From Gemmataceae bacterium (GTDB taxonomy: Bacteria; Planctomycetota; Planctomycetia; Gemmatales; Gemmataceae): a stretch of 41,224 bases of DNA. Positions 25,077 through 32,481 of the stretch are shown one piece after another; positions within the stretch are counted from its first letter, which is position 1, and each line of letters begins with the position of its first letter. The position numbers and the translations under genes are program-made. The notes under the pieces are model-generated. The model was given only the letters and a program-made list of their open reading frames with translations, ran no database searches and was not told where the DNA came from. The stretch lies in the NCBI GenBank assembly GCA_020847555.1, contig JADLBT010000369.1, positions 1 through 41,224 on the forward strand, written 5' to 3'.

Positions 25077-26066
25077 TCAGCCGGCCGATTCGAGCCTGGC
25101 CGGCGGTACGAGTTCGGCGAGCAAATCCGCCCACGCCTGCCGCTCCCTGGCCGGCTCGAACCGCGGCGCCAGGTCGGCGCACCAGTCGGCCAGCTTGCGA
25201 TAGAACGCCGGGTCGATCTCGGCCCGGCGGAGCAGGCGCGCCAGCGCGTCCGTATCGCCGGTCGGGAAGAAGCCGGGGTAGCGTGCCCCGAGCATGCCGA
25301 CGCTGCCCGGGATGCGCGAGGCGAGCACCGGCACCCGGTCCACGAGCGCCTCGGACACGACGTTCGCCCCACCCTCCATGCGCGACGACAGCACGAGCAG
25401 GTGGCTGCGGGCCAGCAGGCGCCGAGCCGCGCCGCGTGACACCTCCCCAAGCCACCGATACCGGGCATCACGCTCCATCAACTGCCGCGCCCGGTCGGCC
25501 ATGCCCGCGCTGAGCGCCTGCCCGGCGTGCGTGACGCGGACGCGCGACGACGCCGACAGGTCGCGCAGGGCGAGGGCCGTGCGGAATGGATCCTTCTCCT
25601 GCCGCAGGTGGCCGAGGACGCAGACCTCGAAGGTCGTCGCGCTTTTCGGCAGCGGGGGCGTCACCGGGTCGGCCGACTGAAGGATGACTCGGGTTCGGCC
25701 CCGGAGGGTGGCGCGCAGCGCAGGCGGGAGATCCCGGGCGGCCCGAGCGTGCAGGGCGACGACGCGATCGGCCAGCTCCAGCGAGCGGACAGCCCGCCGG
25801 CTGTGCGGGAGATCCCGGTACAGGTCTGTTCCGGTCAGGGCGACGACAAGCGGTTTGTCCGGGTGGCGGCGACGGAAGGCGGCGACGGCCGGGTAGCTGC
25901 GGCGGGCGTGCAGGGCGACGAGGAGATCACACGGCTCCCCCTCGTACTCCTGAGCGATGGCGACGCGGTGGCCCAGCTCGCGAAGGAAGTGCGCCCAGCG
26001 GTCCGCCGTCACGCGGTTCCCCTTGCGCGATCCCGCTGGCGCGGGGCAGGCCATGAAGATCCTCAT
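25077..26066 (-). CDS. senB: Selenosugar synthase-like glycosyltransferase (SenB/TIGR04348 type)
   Basis: A 329-residue GT-B glycosyltransferase. The start MRIFMACPAPAGSRKGNRVT, then WAHFLRELGHRV, CDLLVALHARRS, PLVVALTGTDLYRDLPHS, VCVLGHLRQEKDPFRTALAL, YRWLGEVSRG, LLVLSSRMEGGANVVSEALV and LASRIPGSVGMLG reproduce the TIGR04348 family that includes SenB, which joins selenophosphate to a UDP-sugar in selenoneine biosynthesis. SenA-like and SenC-like partners are not visible in the window. The ATG at 26064-26066 has no ribosome site but a TATAAC box six bases upstream, suggesting a leaderless transcript. A DUF488 gene follows. The gene symbol rests on family recall. Confidence 0.82.
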   Translation of the reverse strand: MRIFMACPAPAGSRKGNRVTADRWAHFLRELGHRVAIAQEYEGEPCDLLVALHARRSYPAVAAFRRRHPDKPLVVALTGTDLYRDLPHSRRAVRSLELADRVVALHARAARDLPPALRATLRGRTRVILQSADPVTPPLPKSATTFEVCVLGHLRQEKDPFRTALALRDLSASSRVRVTHAGQALSAGMADRARQLMERDARYRWLGEVSRGAARRLLARSHLLVLSSRMEGGANVVSEALVDRVPVLASRIPGSVGMLGARYPGFFPTGDTDALARLLRRAEIDPAFYRKLADWCADLAPRFEPARERQAWADLLAELVPPARLESAG

Positions 26067-26072
26067 GATGGT

Positions 26073-26078
26073 GTTATA
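26073..26078 (-). promoter_or_regulatory. -10 box for a leaderless senB transcript
   Basis: TATAAC on the minus strand ends six bases before the ATG of the SenB-type gene, placing the transcript start at or next to the A of ATG. The -35 region is weak (TTCCAG at 17 bases). Confidence 0.35.
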
Positions 26079-26289
26079 TCCGGCGTTCACACGTCCTGGA
26101 AGCGGCCACCCCCGGGGCATGCGGATTCGCTAAAAGCGGTTCGGTTGTCGGCGCCGTGGTGGCCATCGACGGGCTGAATTATGCTTGCACCGCGGGGCCG
26201 CAGGCGGTCTGATAGAGCCAAACGGATTCGCGGTCGCGCACGCGCCAGCCGGGATCACAACCTGTCCGGCTCCTGGGGAGATGACACCG

Positions 26290-27714
26290 ATGACATCACG
26301 GCGGCTCGTGTCGCTGGGCCTGCTCCTCGCCTGTGCCCTCGGCGGCGGGCGCGTGTCGGCGCAGCAGGCAGGTGCAGACCTGCGCGCGGACGCGCGACGC
26401 GCCCTCAAGAAAGCAGCCACGTTCTACCACGACAAGGTGGCGAGCCACGGCGGGTACGTCTACTACTACAGCGTCGATCTCCAGGAGCGCTGGGGCGAGG
26501 GCAAGGCGACCCCGGACACCCTCTTCGTCCAGCCGCCCGGCACGCCGACCGTCGGCACGGCCTACCTCAAGGCCCACGCGGCGACCGGCGATCCGTTCTA
26601 CCTCGACGCCGCGCGCGCGGCGGCCGAGGCGCTCGTCTACGGACAACTCCAGTCCGGCGGGTGGACGCAGGTCATCCACTTCGGCCCGGCCAAACGCCTG
26701 GGCAAGTACCGCCACGGCAAGGGTGGCAGCTGGAACGTTTCCTCCCTCGACGACGGCCAGACGCAGGCGGCCCTGCAGTTCCTCGCCCGCGCCGACCAGG
26801 CGCTTGGGCGCAAGCATGCGGCGATTCACGAGGCCGCCGGCTACGGCCTCGCTGCCCTGCTGAAGGCTCAGTTCCCCAACGGTGCTTTCCCGCAGGGGTG
26901 GTCCCGGCCAGTGGAGCCGCACCCCATCCTCAAGGCGAAGTATCCCGGCGCGAACTGGAAGACCGAGGGCAAGGTCCGAAACTACTGGGACTACTACACC
27001 CTCAACGACAACCTCGCGGGTACGGTGGCCGACACCCTCATCGCCGCCCACCAGGTTTACGGGGACGCGAAGTACCGGGCCGCGCTGGAGAAGCTCGGCG
27101 ACTTCCTCGTCCTCGCGCAAATGCCGGACCCGCAGCCGGGCTGGTGTCAGCAGTACAACTACGCGATGGTCCCGATCTGGGCGCGGAAGTTCGAGCCGCC
27201 GGCCATCACCGGCTGGGAATCGCAGGACGTCATGGAAGCGCTGATCGAGATCGCCCGGCACACCGGCAAGAAGCAGTACCTCGAACCGCTCCCGCGTGCC
27301 CTGGCGTACTTCAAGAAATCCCTGCTGCCGGACGGCCGGCTCGCCCGGTATTACGAGTTTCGGACGAACAAACCGCTGTACATGGACGCCAGGTATCGGC
27401 TGACCTACGACGATTCCGCCGCCCCGTCCCACTACGGCTGGAAGCAGCCGGCCCGTCTCGGGGAGATCGCGAAGGCGTACCAGGACGCGAAGGCCGGCAC
27501 TGCCCCCGCGCCGGTTCCACCGCCCCACGAGGCGGACGTGCGCCGGATCATTCGGGAACTGGACGCCGAGGGGCGCTGGATCACGACCCACGCCGGGGAA
27601 CGGCTGGTCGGCCAGCCACGGTTCGCGGACGGGTTCCGGTACATCTCCAGCGCCGTATTCAGCCGCAACGTCGAGACGCTGAGCGCGTACCTCGCGCGTG
27701 GCGTCAAACCGTGA
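26290..27714 (+). CDS. Secreted pectate lyase-like protein (PL10 type)
   Basis: A 474-residue exported protein. A signal peptide (MTSRRLVSLGLLLACALGGG, cleavage after VSA) precedes an alpha/alpha-barrel: HGGYVYYYSVDLQERWGEGK, GTAYLKAHAATGDPFYLDAA, QSGGWTQVIHF, SLDDGQTQAALQFLARAD, GLAALLKAQFPNGAFPQGW, NYWDYYTLNDNLAGTVADTL and SHYGWKQPARLGEIAKAYQD. These match pectic acid lyase (PF09492) proteins common in planctomycetes, though the catalytic residues were not placed. The ATG at 26290 is nine bases from GGGGAG; an ATG three codons earlier is possible. Role: probable degradation of polygalacturonate-like polysaccharides outside the cytoplasm. Confidence 0.82.
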   Translation: MTSRRLVSLGLLLACALGGGRVSAQQAGADLRADARRALKKAATFYHDKVASHGGYVYYYSVDLQERWGEGKATPDTLFVQPPGTPTVGTAYLKAHAATGDPFYLDAARAAAEALVYGQLQSGGWTQVIHFGPAKRLGKYRHGKGGSWNVSSLDDGQTQAALQFLARADQALGRKHAAIHEAAGYGLAALLKAQFPNGAFPQGWSRPVEPHPILKAKYPGANWKTEGKVRNYWDYYTLNDNLAGTVADTLIAAHQVYGDAKYRAALEKLGDFLVLAQMPDPQPGWCQQYNYAMVPIWARKFEPPAITGWESQDVMEALIEIARHTGKKQYLEPLPRALAYFKKSLLPDGRLARYYEFRTNKPLYMDARYRLTYDDSAAPSHYGWKQPARLGEIAKAYQDAKAGTAPAPVPPPHEADVRRIIRELDAEGRWITTHAGERLVGQPRFADGFRYISSAVFSRNVETLSAYLARGVKP

Positions 27715-27760
27715 GGGCAAGAGCGATCCCCCGGTAACGCGGCCCTGCAAAGGAGGCCGA

Positions 27761-28387
27761 ATGAGCGTGCCATCCCATCCCGAGAATGAGGGCAACAAGG
27801 ACAGGGGCGAGCCGCGCCCGTTCAGCCAGGACATTCGGCTCTCCAACCTCAGCGCCCGAGTGCCGGAGAAGGTGGCTCGGGGCGTGTTCGCGACGGGCGT
27901 ACTGGTGCTGCAGGGGCCGATGGAGTTCGTGCTCGACTTCGTCCTTCAGATGAACCAGCCACACCAGGTGACGGCTCGCGTCGTGCTCCCGATGAACCTC
28001 GTCCCGCGGCTGATCGAGGCGCTGAAGACGAACCTGGAGAACTACCGCAAGGCACTCGGGGCCGTCCCCCCGGCCCTGTCCGCCTCGCCGGCTCCGCCGG
28101 CTCCGCCGGCTCCGCCGATGATCGAGGAGATCTACCAGGACTTGAAGCTCAGCGACGACGTCATGGTCGGGGCCTACGCCAACTCGGTGATGGTCGTTCA
28201 CAACGCGTCGGAGTTCTGTCTGGAGTTCATCGCCAACTACTACCCCAAGGCGGTCATCACGGCGCGGGTCTTCCTCAGCGCGCCGCAGGTGCCAGTGCTC
28301 CTGAAGGCGCTGTCGCAGTCGTGGCAGAACTTCCAGACCAAGCGGCAGCAGCAACAGCCACCGCCGCCGGAACCGCCGGCACCCTGA
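27761..28387 (+). CDS. Tandem DUF3467-domain protein
   Basis: A 208-residue protein with two copies of a DUF3467-like domain: residues about 28-105 (IRLSNLSARVPEKVARGVFA, VLQGPMEFVLDFVLQMNQP, VVLPMNLVPRLIEALKTNLE) and 125-200 (DDVMVGAYANSVMVVHNASE, FCLEFIANYYPKAVITARVF, PQVPVLLKALSQSWQNFQ). The linker is an APPAPPAPP repeat. Single DUF3467 proteins are common and their role is unknown; the duplication implies an intramolecular pair of a fold that may normally dimerise. The ATG at 27761 follows AAAGGAGGCCGA. It is 46 bases downstream of the pectate lyase gene, so they may be co-transcribed. A MITE-like element follows. Confidence 0.8.
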   Translation: MSVPSHPENEGNKDRGEPRPFSQDIRLSNLSARVPEKVARGVFATGVLVLQGPMEFVLDFVLQMNQPHQVTARVVLPMNLVPRLIEALKTNLENYRKALGAVPPALSASPAPPAPPAPPMIEEIYQDLKLSDDVMVGAYANSVMVVHNASEFCLEFIANYYPKAVITARVFLSAPQVPVLLKALSQSWQNFQTKRQQQQPPPPEPPAP

Positions 28388-28402
28388 AGCCCACGGGGCG
28401 CC

Positions 28403-28503
28403 GCCGGACCAAATGCGACGAGCCGGAAGTGTCAGCGACGGCAACTTGGACAGATCCGTCGCTGACGCTTCCGGCTCGTCGGCGTCAGGGGGTTTTGTCC
28501 GCT
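28403..28503. mobile_element. MITE-like element, copy 2
   Basis: The element starts GCCGGACCAAATGCGACGAG and ends with TTTTGTCCGC, nearly matching inverted ends shared with 5790-5869. Inside are two arms, 28415-28441 and 28456-28482, complementary at 25 of 27 positions (CGACGAGCCGGAAGTGTCAG with CTGACGCTTCCGGCTCGTCG), with a 14-base loop. It has no gene and begins 15 bases after the DUF3467 stop, where the hairpin could also terminate transcription. Confidence 0.7.
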
Positions 28504-28561
28504 AGCGCTTGGTTATTGGCGAGCGGTTGCGCCGGCGCCGGGATCAATTTGGCCCGCCATT

Positions 28562-29281
28562 TTAGCGCCGCGCGCCCAGTCCCTTGACCGCCGCCTCGAC
28601 CTGGGCCAGGACGGTCTGCCAACCCGCCCGGGCGTTGGGCAGGTCCGCGAAGCGCAGCGGTTCGCCGACCCGCAACGTGATGCGGCGCGGCCGCGGTAGC
28701 CACGCGCCGGCCGGCAGCGCCTCCAGGGTGCCGCTCAAGTGGCACGGCACCACCGGCACGTCGGTCCCGGCCACCAGCATCCCCACTCCCGGCCGGAAGC
28801 GCAGGTAGTTGCCGTCGCGGCTGCGCGCTCCTTCCGGAAACAGAATGTAGCCGCACGGCTCGCTCACCAGGCGCTCGCGCAGTTCCTTGAGCGCCTGCGG
28901 AATGGGCTTGTGCCGCCACAGCGGCAGGGCGTTGATCAGGCCGCTCGCGATGAGAGCGCGCAGCCCCGTGTCGAAGAACACGTCGCCGGCCGCCAGGGAG
29001 TAGACGTGGTTGCGGATGCGCAGCGGTAGCGGCGCCGCCAGCACCAGGGCGTCGAGGTGACTGGCGTGGTTGGCGACGAGGACGAAGGGCGGCCGCCTTG
29101 GCAGGTACTCGGCCCCGTATACCGTCAGCCGGTTCCAGACCTTCAGGGAGGTGCGCGCGCCGACGCTCCACAGCAGGTGGGTCATCGCCTGCAGCGGCCC
29201 GCCCGCGCGCTGGACGCTGTCCAGGCGGTTGTCGGGGGTCAGGACGGACTCGACCGGCGTCGGGCGGTCGAACGGGATCAT
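28562..29281 (-). CDS. 1-acylglycerol-3-phosphate acyltransferase (PlsC-like)
   Basis: A 239-residue lysophospholipid acyltransferase. The catalytic motif is NHASHLD (His72, Asp77, the HX4D pattern); FPEGARSRDG (about 149-157) is the glycerophosphate-binding motif; VPVVPCHLSGT is the fourth block. It likely acylates lysophosphatidate at the inner membrane. The ATG at 29279-29281 has GAGGCCCTC upstream; the frame extends farther but without family similarity. There is no long membrane segment, only hydrophobic stretches. It is divergent from the hydroxyacid dehydrogenase gene. Confidence 0.88.
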   Translation of the reverse strand: MIPFDRPTPVESVLTPDNRLDSVQRAGGPLQAMTHLLWSVGARTSLKVWNRLTVYGAEYLPRRPPFVLVANHASHLDALVLAAPLPLRIRNHVYSLAAGDVFFDTGLRALIASGLINALPLWRHKPIPQALKELRERLVSEPCGYILFPEGARSRDGNYLRFRPGVGMLVAGTDVPVVPCHLSGTLEALPAGAWLPRPRRITLRVGEPLRFADLPNARAGWQTVLAQVEAAVKGLGARR

Positions 29282-29611
29282 GAGGGCCTCGCTCACGGAA
29301 GGTCTCCACGGTCGCGGGATCGCGGAGGGCTTCCAGCGCCCTCCCGCGCGGGCGAGCTGCCTCACCCACGAGAGAGGGCACCGTCTGCCGTGGCATGTAA
29401 CGCGGCCGGCCTCAGTCCACGATCAGGACGAGGCCGAGAAGGAGCGCGCGGCTGCCGGCGCGGCGGCGCATGGGAGAGTACCTCCGTCAGGAGTGCGTAT
29501 CGGGACGGGCCACGGCGCCGCGGCGACGCCTGTTGTTCTGCCGGTACGGTCCATATAGTACCAAGGCCGCCCCGTGCCGAACGCCTCGACCACCCCGAAA
29601 ACGTCCTTCCC
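29282..29611. other. Divergent intergenic region
   Basis: 330 bases between the acyltransferase (minus) and dehydrogenase (plus) genes. A TATAGT (29554-29559) with TTGTTC (29533-29538) only 15 bases upstream is a weak plus-strand promoter candidate. Nothing else is recognisable. Confidence 0.4.
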
Positions 29612-30610
29612 ATGAAGCTGTTGATCTCCCCCCCCGTTTCCGACGAGCGCCTGGCCCGCATCCGCGCCGCGGCCGCTCCGATGACCGTCGTTCAGGCGGA
29701 CGACGAGCAGCAGGCCATCGCCACCATTGCCGACGCCGATGCCCTGTTCGGTTACCTGACCCCGCCCCTGCTGCGGGCCGCCACGAAACTGCGCTGGGTC
29801 CAGGCGCCGACGGCCAGCATGGAGAAGTACCTCTACCCCGAACTGGTCGAGTCGGGTGTGGTCGTCACGAACATGCGCGGCATCTTCAGCGACGTGATCG
29901 CCGACCACGTCTTCGGATTCGTTCTCTGCTTCGCGAAGAACTTCCACACTTACATCCGCCAGCAAGAGCGGCGCCTCTGGCACATGCTCGGTCGGCCGGC
30001 GGGCGAGTTGCCGGGCTACGGTGGACCGGGCGAGGTTCACCCGTCCGACCGGGCCGCGCTCACCCTCGCCGACTGCACCCTCGGGGTGATCGGCCTGGGC
30101 GGGATCGGGGCGGAGACGGCCCGGCGCGGGCTGGCGTTCGGGATGCGCGTGCTGGGGGTGGACCCGGTGGTGGCGACGGCGCCGGCCGGGGTGACGCTGC
30201 TGCGGCTCGACAGGTTGGCGGAAGTGTTGAACCAGAGTGACTTCGTCGTGATCGCGGCCCCGCACACGCCGGAGACGTTCAAGCTGTTCAACCGGGAGCG
30301 CCTCCGGCAGATGAAGCGCAGCGCGGACCTGATCAACGTCGGCCGCGGGGTGATCGTGGACCTGGCCGATCTCACCGCCGCGCTGCAGGCGGGCGAGATC
30401 GCGGGGGCGGGCCTGGACGTGTACGAGGTGGAGCCGCTGCCGCCGGACCACCCGCTGTGGGGCATGCCGAACGCGATCCTCACGCCCCACTGCGCGGCGG
30501 CGTCGCCGCGCGTCCCGGAGCGGCACCTGGAAACCCTCCTCGACAACCTGCGGCGCTTCGTCGCCGGTCAGCCGCTGCGCAACGTCGTGGACAAGCGCCG
30601 CTGGTGTTAA
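29612..30610 (+). CDS. D-2-hydroxyacid dehydrogenase
   Basis: A 332-residue NAD(P)-dependent dehydrogenase. The Rossmann motif is GVIGLGGIGAETARRG (GxGxxG at 161-166). Catalytic residues are in place: Arg245 in INVGRGVIVD, Glu274 in LDVYEVEPLPPDHPLW and His293 in LTPHCAAASPR. The N-terminal substrate domain has WVQAPTASMEKYLYPELVES rather than the usual AGVD motif, which occurs in a subgroup with 2-ketoacid substrates of unknown identity. The ATG at 29612 begins MKLLISPPVSDERL; the ribosome site is poor. A hairpin at 30611-30677 follows, then the selenoprotein gene on the same strand. Confidence 0.9.
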   Translation: MKLLISPPVSDERLARIRAAAAPMTVVQADDEQQAIATIADADALFGYLTPPLLRAATKLRWVQAPTASMEKYLYPELVESGVVVTNMRGIFSDVIADHVFGFVLCFAKNFHTYIRQQERRLWHMLGRPAGELPGYGGPGEVHPSDRAALTLADCTLGVIGLGGIGAETARRGLAFGMRVLGVDPVVATAPAGVTLLRLDRLAEVLNQSDFVVIAAPHTPETFKLFNRERLRQMKRSADLINVGRGVIVDLADLTAALQAGEIAGAGLDVYEVEPLPPDHPLWGMPNAILTPHCAAASPRVPERHLETLLDNLRRFVAGQPLRNVVDKRRWC

Positions 30611-30677
30611 GGCGAGCGGCGGGAATTAGTCTCCCCTCCCCCCAGGGGTGAGGGGAGAAGAACAGCTGTTGCTCGCC
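30611..30677 (+). repeat. Hairpin between dehydrogenase and selenoprotein genes
   Basis: Outer arms GGCGAGC (30611-30617) and GCTCGCC (30671-30677) enclose TCTCCCCT (30630-30637) and AGGGGAGA (30651-30658). It begins immediately after the dehydrogenase stop codon and may act as a terminator or processing site. Confidence 0.5.
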
Positions 30678-30699
30678 TGACTGGGACAAGGAGACGACC

Positions 30700-31920
30700 A
30701 TGAGACGATGGACCATTGCCGCGATGGCGGCCCTCGGGCTTGCCGCGGCGCTGCATGGCAGCCGGCAGCCGGTCGAGCAGGTCGCCAGGGCGAAGGGCTG
30801 GTTCACCAGCTACGCGGCGGCCCGGGCCGCCGCGCAGAAGAGCGGCAAGCCTCTGCTCGTCGTCTTTCGGTGTCAGCCTTGACTGGACTGCCGTGAGTTC
30901 GACGAACAGGTTGTTCGTCTGGACCGGATCGCCGACCTGGCGGATCGCTTCGTGCGGGTGCGCCTGGTCCGGATCACCGGCGTCGATCTGCGCCTGTTCG
31001 AGTTCGACTACGACCTGACGTGGGCCGCGTTCTTCCTCGGCCCCGACGAGAAGGTCTACGGCCGGTACGGCGGGCGCGACGCCAGCGGACCCGACAGCCG
31101 GCTGTCGCTGACCGGCCTGCGCCACGCCATGACGGCCGCCCTCGAGGCGCACCGGGACGGCGGCGGCGTGCCGGTGGTGCGGGCGGGCCGGCCGGTGCTG
31201 GCCGAGCAGTTTCCCTCCGCGAAGGGCCTGGAGCGCGGCGGATGCATCCACTGCCACCAGGTCAACGAGATGCGCCGCGCGGACCGGAAGGCGTCCGGCG
31301 AATGGCGGCGCGAGGAGTTGTGGGTCTACCCGCTCCCCGAGAACGTCGGCTTCACGCTGGAGGTGGACCGGGGCGACCGGGTGCGCTCGGTCCAGCCCGG
31401 CTCTCCCGCCGACCGGGCCGGTCTGCGGGCCGGGGATCTCCTGATGCGCCTGAACGGCCTGCCCGTCGCCTCCTTCGCCGACGCCCAGTACGCCCTTCAC
31501 CGCGCCCCGACCCGGGGGAAGATCGAGGCGTCGTGGCGGCGCGGCGGGGCGGAGATGAAGGGCTCCCTCGAACTGGCGGACGGGTGGCGCAAGACGAACC
31601 TCACCTGGCGCCCGTCCCTGCTGGACCTCCTGCCGGCGCTGACGGTCTACGGGGAGGAGTTGACCGCGGCGGAGAAGAAGCGGCTCGGCCTCGGCCCGAA
31701 GCGGCTCGCGTTCCGCCAGCAAACGCCGGTCCACCGCGACGCGAAGGCGGTGGGCGTGCGCGAGGGAGACGTGATCCTCGGTATCGACGGCCGCGAGTTG
31801 GAGTTGACGCTCGCCGAGTTCCTGGGCTATGTGCGGCGCAACCACCTGGTGGGCGACCGCATCACCCTCAACGTCCTCCGCGATGGTAAGCGAATCGACC
31901 TGCCGATGACGTTGCGCTGA
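30700..31920 (+). CDS. Selenoprotein: thioredoxin-like/PDZ protein with CXXCH motif
   Basis: A 406-residue exported protein read through an in-frame TGA at 30880-30882 as selenocysteine (residue 61). A signal-like N-terminus (MRRWTIAAMAALGLAAALHG) precedes a thioredoxin-like domain (about 30-150): KPLLVVFRCQP, U, LDCREFDEQV, so the active site reads CQPULDC, with U at the first Cys of a CXXC. Then come a CIHCH haem-c-type motif (Cys182, Cys185, His186), a PDZ domain (about 205-285, VQPGSPADRAGLRAGDLLMR) and a second PDZ-like region (about 330-405). A SECIS-like hairpin lies at 30901-30919. AAGGAG precedes the ATG. I recall similar planctomycete proteins being named Trx7/PDZ (seleno)proteins. 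The alternative is a nonsense-mutated pseudogene, less likely because both sides of the TGA are conserved. Confidence 0.85.
30901..30919 (+). promoter_or_regulatory. Bacterial SECIS element (selenocysteine insertion)
   Basis: GACGAAC (30901-30907) pairs perfectly with GTTCGTC (30913-30919) around a 5-base loop AGGTT. The loop begins 25 bases after the UGA (30880-30882), within the spacing known for bacterial SECIS elements, and has the GG typical of SelB binding. TTC (30898-30900) and GGA (30921-30923) can extend the stem past one bulged base. Confidence 0.75.
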
Positions 31921-31932
31921 AGCCAGGGAGCC

Positions 31933-32337
31933 TCAGAGGGCCGGTGCCGCAGGCTGCCGGCGGTCGGCAGGCGAGCCGCCCGCACCGCCAGCCCGGAACC
32001 ACCACTCACCCGCCCCGTCAGGCTCCAGGGTGGCGAACCCGCGCGCACGTTCACCGGCCATGTGGAAGGTGATGCGCGGCGCCTTCGGGTCGAGGGCGCC
32101 GGCCTCCGCCTCAAAGGTGCCGCGGTCCCAGGCCGTGACCGTCCCGCGGTTGCCGCTCACCGGCCCCTCGTAGTCCAGGTAGCGCGTCCGATGGTCGAAC
32201 GACGCCTCCGCCCGTACCCGCTCGCCCGGCCAGGGCGGCGCCGCCAGCCGCCAGGTGCGCAGGACGTCGCCCGCCTCCAGCATCAGATCCCAGTGCAATT
32301 CCGGGTGGTCGTGTTCGAGGATGACGAAGCGCGGCAT
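31933..32337 (-). CDS. LigD 3'-phosphoesterase-like domain protein
   Basis: A 134-residue stand-alone protein related to the 3'-phosphoesterase domain of LigD (MPRFVILEHDHPELHWDLML, GDVLRTWRLAAPP, YLDYEGPVSGNRGTVTAWDR, ITFHMAGERARGFATLEP). In LigD the domain trims 3' ends during non-homologous end joining; small free-standing versions are of unknown activity. His9, His11 and His15 in LEHDHPELHWD resemble the metal site. The ATG at 32335-32337 has GGAG upstream. It converges with the selenoprotein gene, 12 bases apart, and diverges from the quinone reductase gene. No Ku gene is nearby. The C-terminal tail is proline- and alanine-rich. Confidence 0.75.
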   Translation of the reverse strand: MPRFVILEHDHPELHWDLMLEAGDVLRTWRLAAPPWPGERVRAEASFDHRTRYLDYEGPVSGNRGTVTAWDRGTFEAEAGALDPKAPRITFHMAGERARGFATLEPDGAGEWWFRAGGAGGSPADRRQPAAPAL

Positions 32338-32409
32338 CGTGAGGCTCCTGCCGGACATGAAACTCCGCACACTTCCCGGCACCCGGACTGGGGGTGAGTG
32401 GACCCGACG

Positions 32410-32438
32410 TTGTTCGCCGGCCGCGGCCGCGATACAAC
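32410..32438 (+). promoter_or_regulatory. Sigma-70-like promoter of the quinone reductase gene
   Basis: TTGTTC (32410-32415) and TACAAC (32433-32438) with a 17-base spacer, 43 bases before the ATG. The spacer is an unusually GC-rich run (GCCGGCCGCGGCCGC), which lowers confidence. Confidence 0.4.
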
Positions 32439-32481
32439 GACTTCGATGGGTCCATTATCCTCTCGGCACAGCTAACCCGGA

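Noticed and set aside
26296..27846. A 516-codon minus-strand open frame
   Set aside because: Antisense of the pectate lyase-like gene, whose signal peptide and fold motifs are clear.
30700..30882. A separate 60-residue protein ending at the TGA
   Set aside because: The downstream frame continues the same domain and a SECIS-like hairpin follows, so read-through as selenocysteine explains it better.
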